Assembly (NCBI GenBank): GCA_001414485.1
Contig: LLEY01000080.1
Span: 1 to 64,000 of the forward strand
Length of the DNA: 64,000 bases
DNA from: Calycina herbarum
Lineage: Eukaryota; Ascomycota; Leotiomycetes; Helotiales; Pezizellaceae
Reading direction: 5' to 3'
Position 1 is the first letter of the stretch, and every line of letters begins with the position of its first letter. Below the pieces are notes generated by a model. The model was given only the letters and a program-made list of their open reading frames with translations. It did no database searches and was not told the origin of the DNA. Below are positions 59,910 through 64,000 of this stretch, piece by piece. The translations under genes and the position numbers were made by a program.

Positions 59910-62900
59910 TCGGTTTCTATATATTTTCTAAGTATAAGTAATCCTTCTATTTAATTTAGTACTTGATTTTTCCTCTAATAATATAATAGTTTAAAATTCT
60001 TTTAACTTTATATTTAGTATTTAGATTTACTAGTTAGATTTCCGTATATAAAGCTAGTAGTACCTCTAGTAGTACTAGTTTAAGTAGAGATATATAGAAT
60101 ACTAGGTAAATGTTTATTATCTTTAGTAGCGCTACTTTATAATTTAAAGGTTCTTTAATCTATTTGATTTTAAATAGTTTTAGTTTCTTATAATCTAGTT
60201 TATTACTTACTCTTTTAGTATTTATATTTTTCTATACTAAGTAAACTTTATCTCTCTCTTTTAGCGTTAGCTTCTAACTACGTCGTTTATTATAGTAGTA
60301 CGTATTCTATTCTACTATAAACTATAAATTCTTTATAAGTTCTTTATATAGCTTCTTAATTTTCAAGACCTAGATTTAAGTAAGTTAGTTATTAATTATC
60401 GAAGTTAATAGTTCTTAATATACTATTAATTTATATCTAAAGTTAGTATAAAATAGCGTAATAAGCGTAGTTTCTATAACTAAGCTATTATATATAAACT
60501 ATACTAAAGGTAATAGTTCTACTTAGTTATTCTACTAGTAGTTTATATAATATCTTAAGTATACTTCTACTACTTAGTTTATTTGTTTATTTCCTCTATT
60601 CGTCTATAGATAGAAAGCTGTTAAAAGCTTTCTTTTTATACTTAACTATTCTATAAAAGCGGTCTAGAATTTTAAGATAAAGAGTTTATCTCTATCTAAG
60701 AGTATCTTCTCTAGTAATTCGTATCTTAAGACTACTTTCTTTAGAAATATAAATACTAATTCCTTAGCTATACTTGATTCTATATATAGTACTAGAATTA
60801 TATACTTTATAAGCTATTCTATAATAACTAGGATTAAGTTATACTTAACTTCTATTATTAGATTCTTAGATTTTAGTAGTTTAATAATAAAATCCTACGA
60901 GATTGATTTCTAAGGTATTTATAGTATTAGAGTAGTACCTATCTGTCTATAAGATATATAGTAGAAAGCTTTATTTCTAGTATAGGTATTATACTCTACT
61001 ATTACTTCCTTAACTACTATAGATACTCTATTAAGGTAGTAGTATTATTTTATTCTCTAGAGAGTTCTACGAGCTCTATAGTATATATAGGCAGATATAG
61101 CATAGTATTCTCTAACGAATTCCCTTGTATATAAATCGAGTATCTGAAGTTTCCTATTCTTATATCTTTTCTTATCGTTTCTTTCGTTTATTACTTAATA
61201 GACGTCGACAAAGTCCTACGTTTTTCCTTTTAGAGTTCTCTCCTACTTAGCTAGAGCTAGTTACTCTAGTTCTTAAGCGTACTAGATCTTTTCTCTCTAA
61301 GGATTAGAAGTCTCTATAGTAGCGATTTCGTATATCGTAGGTACTAGGCTACTATCGTTATTATATTTTAGTATTACTATATAAATACACTCTTTATTAT
61401 CTTTGTAACCAGGTTTCTAACTAAGAGCATCGGTATAAGCGTTACTTATACCGCTAACGTGTTATATAATTAGCTTAAATCCGGCTAAGGTTTTAGACTA
61501 CCTAGCTAGGCGTTTAGTAATAAGTTCCTTAGTTATTATAAATGTTTTTAGGTTTAGATAATTAGTAAGTACTATTACTAGATATTTCGTACTCTAAAGA
61601 TAGATTCTCTAGTTCTCTAAAGCTAAAACAATAGCTATTAGTTTCTTATTATAGATACTATAGTTTTATTATACTAAGTTAAATATTTTAGAGAAATATA
61701 CTATAGATATAAGTTTTCTCTTTTCGTTTAGTTATAAATATATAGCGCTTACTACTATATCTAAGGTATCTGTTTCAACTGTACTAGGTTTCTTAGAGTT
61801 GAAATTATATAAGATAGGTTTTTCTACGAATTTTATCTTAATTTTCTAAAAAGCACTTTCTACTTTCTAATTCTATTTGAAATACACTGTCTTTCTAAGT
61901 AGTACTAATACTAGTTTAGCGATCTTAGCGTAGTTCTTAATAAAAGGTTAGTAAAAATTTATAAATTCTAAGAAAGACTATACGTTCTTAACGTTCTTTA
62001 GTAACTTCTAATCTAGAACGTCTTAGATCTTTACTAGATCTATTTCTATTTTTTCTAGCTAAACTATCTAACTTAGGAAAAGTATTCGAGTTACTCTAAA
62101 CTTGTATTTTAAAAGCTTAAGACGAGAGTCTACTTAAAGTAGTTGTTATAAGACTTCTTTTATATATCTCTTATATTCCTCTTCTTTTTCTAAAAAGATT
62201 AGAATATTATCTAGGTAATAGATAACTATTACTTTTAATAAATCTTCTAGAATTTTATTATTTTATCTCTAATAAGTTACTAGTACGTTATATAATCTAA
62301 ATAGTTTAACTGTATATTCGTAGAGACTTAATAGTAGAATAAAGGCTATCTTCTATTTATTACTAATCTTGATTTATATTAAGTTATAGACATTTTATTA
62401 ATCTAGTTTTATAAATTTTACCACTTGTTCTAACTTGTCTTATAAGTACTAGCTAGTAGGTAATAGATAAGCGTTCTTAACTATTACGTCGTTTACTTCT
62501 TTATAATTAATATATACTCTTCTATCTAGGTTGTTCTTTTTCTTAATAATAAGTATATTTAAAGTAGTAGGTAACTTAGATTTCCTAATATAACTCTTCT
62601 TAATATCTTCCTAGATATAACTTTCTATTTATTAGAGGCTTTTCTAGTTATATTTCTAAAGCTATTACTTTCTAAGATTATAACTCTCTTTTAGTTTAAT
62701 CTTATAATCTTATAAGCGATGTTCTAGTAAAGCTCTTAAGTCTTCTAAGTTATTAAACAAAGCTCTAAATTCTCTATATTATATAGGTATTTCGTTATTA
62801 GCTATTCTACTAATCTATAGAGAACCCTAGGCTAGGTATTCTAGTGTATTAGAAGAGGTAGCGCTAACCTCGTTCTAGTCTTATAGTTATAAATATAAAC

Positions 62901-64000
62901 CTATGTATTTATATTAGCTAAAGGTTACTATTCTAGCCTTCTAGTTAATATCTAGATTATATTCTCGAATCTATAGTATACTAAGTATTACTTTCTTACT
63001 TTCTATATCGATAATATCGAATTATATATCTAATTAGTATCTTTTAATATTAGTTTTTATTAGAATAGTTTACTAATTAATAACTCTATTCTAGTATATA
63101 ACGTCTGTTCTATTAACTATCTCTAGGCGATATAGTCTTATATTATTAATCGAGACGTTTAGCTTTTTCTAAGCTATTAGAGAAAGGAAATTATCTATTA
63201 CTCTAGAGTTAATTATAACTTAGAGTTTCTTTTCTTATATTTTTACAGTTATAATCAACTGATTCTCTTCTAAAGTAGTATATATCTCTAGCTTTATATA
63301 GTAAACCCTAAATATATAATCTCTTGAATTCTTTTTCTTAACTATTCGAATTTAGAACTAAGAGAAGAATACTACTCCTTCTATATCGAATAATACTACG
63401 TCGTATATTTAATAATATTCTACTATTCTTATATATTCTAGTATAGTTTCTTTAAACTATTTCTCTAATAACTAATCTATAGTAGCGCTTAGTACGTATT
63501 AGAACTATTATACGGTTATTTCTTATATTACTTCTAGAAACTATAATTCTTCTATAGTTAGATAATAAACTTCTTCCGGTTCCGATTCTACTTATCTAGC
63601 TATATCGAATTCTTATTATTCTTAGAAGAGTATACTAAACAGTTTCTATAAACTATTCTATTATTTCCGATTAATACAACTATAATATAACGTCTAAATT
63701 CCTCTAGTATATATTTCTTAGATACTGTTCTAAGAAAAGTTGTCTTAATTTATTCTTAGAATTCTATTAGAATTTACTACGTCTATAAACTAGTTTCTTC
63801 TTAAATATTATAGACTCTCTATATATCTCCTACTTTAGAATAGCTAGGTCTTTTAATTTATTATTAACTATACTTAGGTTCTTTTCTTTTAATAGTTTTC
63901 TATCTAGTAATTAAACTAACTAGAGTTATTATTTTAGAATTATCTTTTATAACTATATATATTATTAAGAGAGTTAGCTTAATTCTCTATATATTATAAG
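59910..64000 (-). pseudogene. B4 pol, continuing beyond the window
   Basis: Collinear with B2 40900-44900. Chromodomain near 59920-60010, integrase about 60200-61150, RT box at about 62190-62225, RT-to-protease 62700-63300. Extremely depleted in CpA/TpG. Gag and 5' LTR would lie to the right of the window. Confidence 0.75.

Noticed and set aside
1..64000. tRNA, rRNA, telomeric repeats
   Set aside because: Scanned by eye for tRNA box motifs, conserved rRNA stretches and TTAGGG-type runs; none was convincing.

Overview
The window looks like a repeat-dominated region of a filamentous ascomycete (Pezizomycotina). Three things point there. One intron-containing HET-domain (heterokaryon incompatibility) gene is present. 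Almost everything else is nested Ty3/gypsy chromoviruses plus Fot1/Pot2-like and mariner-like DNA transposons. The transposons carry the signature of repeat-induced point mutation (RIP): CpA/TpG nearly erased, TpA in excess, CpG still present, and TAG/TAA stops where Trp or Gln codons are expected. By eye, only about 2443-8420, about 22900-23450 and, more weakly, element C look un-RIPed or lightly RIPed.

Layout. 1-2442: an LTR of family A, then the 5' end of a minus-strand family B chromovirus that has inserted into the upstream end of a repeat array. 2443-3495: about 14 tandem ~70-bp units plus a fifteenth, non-repeat intron. Each unit has the form of a complete fungal intron (GTAAG, RCTRAY branch site, YAG), and consecutive introns are separated by exactly three nucleotides that vary in sequence. 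The last 'intron' runs in phase 0 into an open frame leading into the HET gene. 3535-5554: HET gene, three exons, one in-frame stop near the 3' end. 5555-7969: quiet spacer holding a lightly mutated chromodomain fragment of family F.

7970-22743: a shattered plus-strand family B element (E1). It is interrupted by an A LTR carrying a mariner, by a solo A LTR, by a full A element (A2, itself carrying a Fot1/Pot2-like transposon) and by a solo LTR of another family. 22744-31500: a low-RIP island and three copies of family F (F2 fragment, full F1, F3 fragment). 31500-38904: an unidentified decayed ORF split by a full A element (A1, exact TSD ATATC). 38905-57345: a family B element (B3) split by a second full-length B element (B2, TSD TAAAA), whose 5' LTR is in turn split by chromovirus C (TSD AAGAT). 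57345-64000: gag/protease of another gypsy element (D), broken by a fourth B element (B4) that runs off the window.

How it fits together. The transposons are dead relics but allow a relative history: B3 is older than B2, which is older than C; E1 is older than A2, which is older than the Fot1-like element. Family B carries an extra antisense ORF that converges on the end of pol. The host biology centres on the HET gene and the intron-like array in front of it, which is the most unusual structure in the window. Positions of decayed ORFs are approximate. Family assignments rest on motif recognition by eye, not on database searches.
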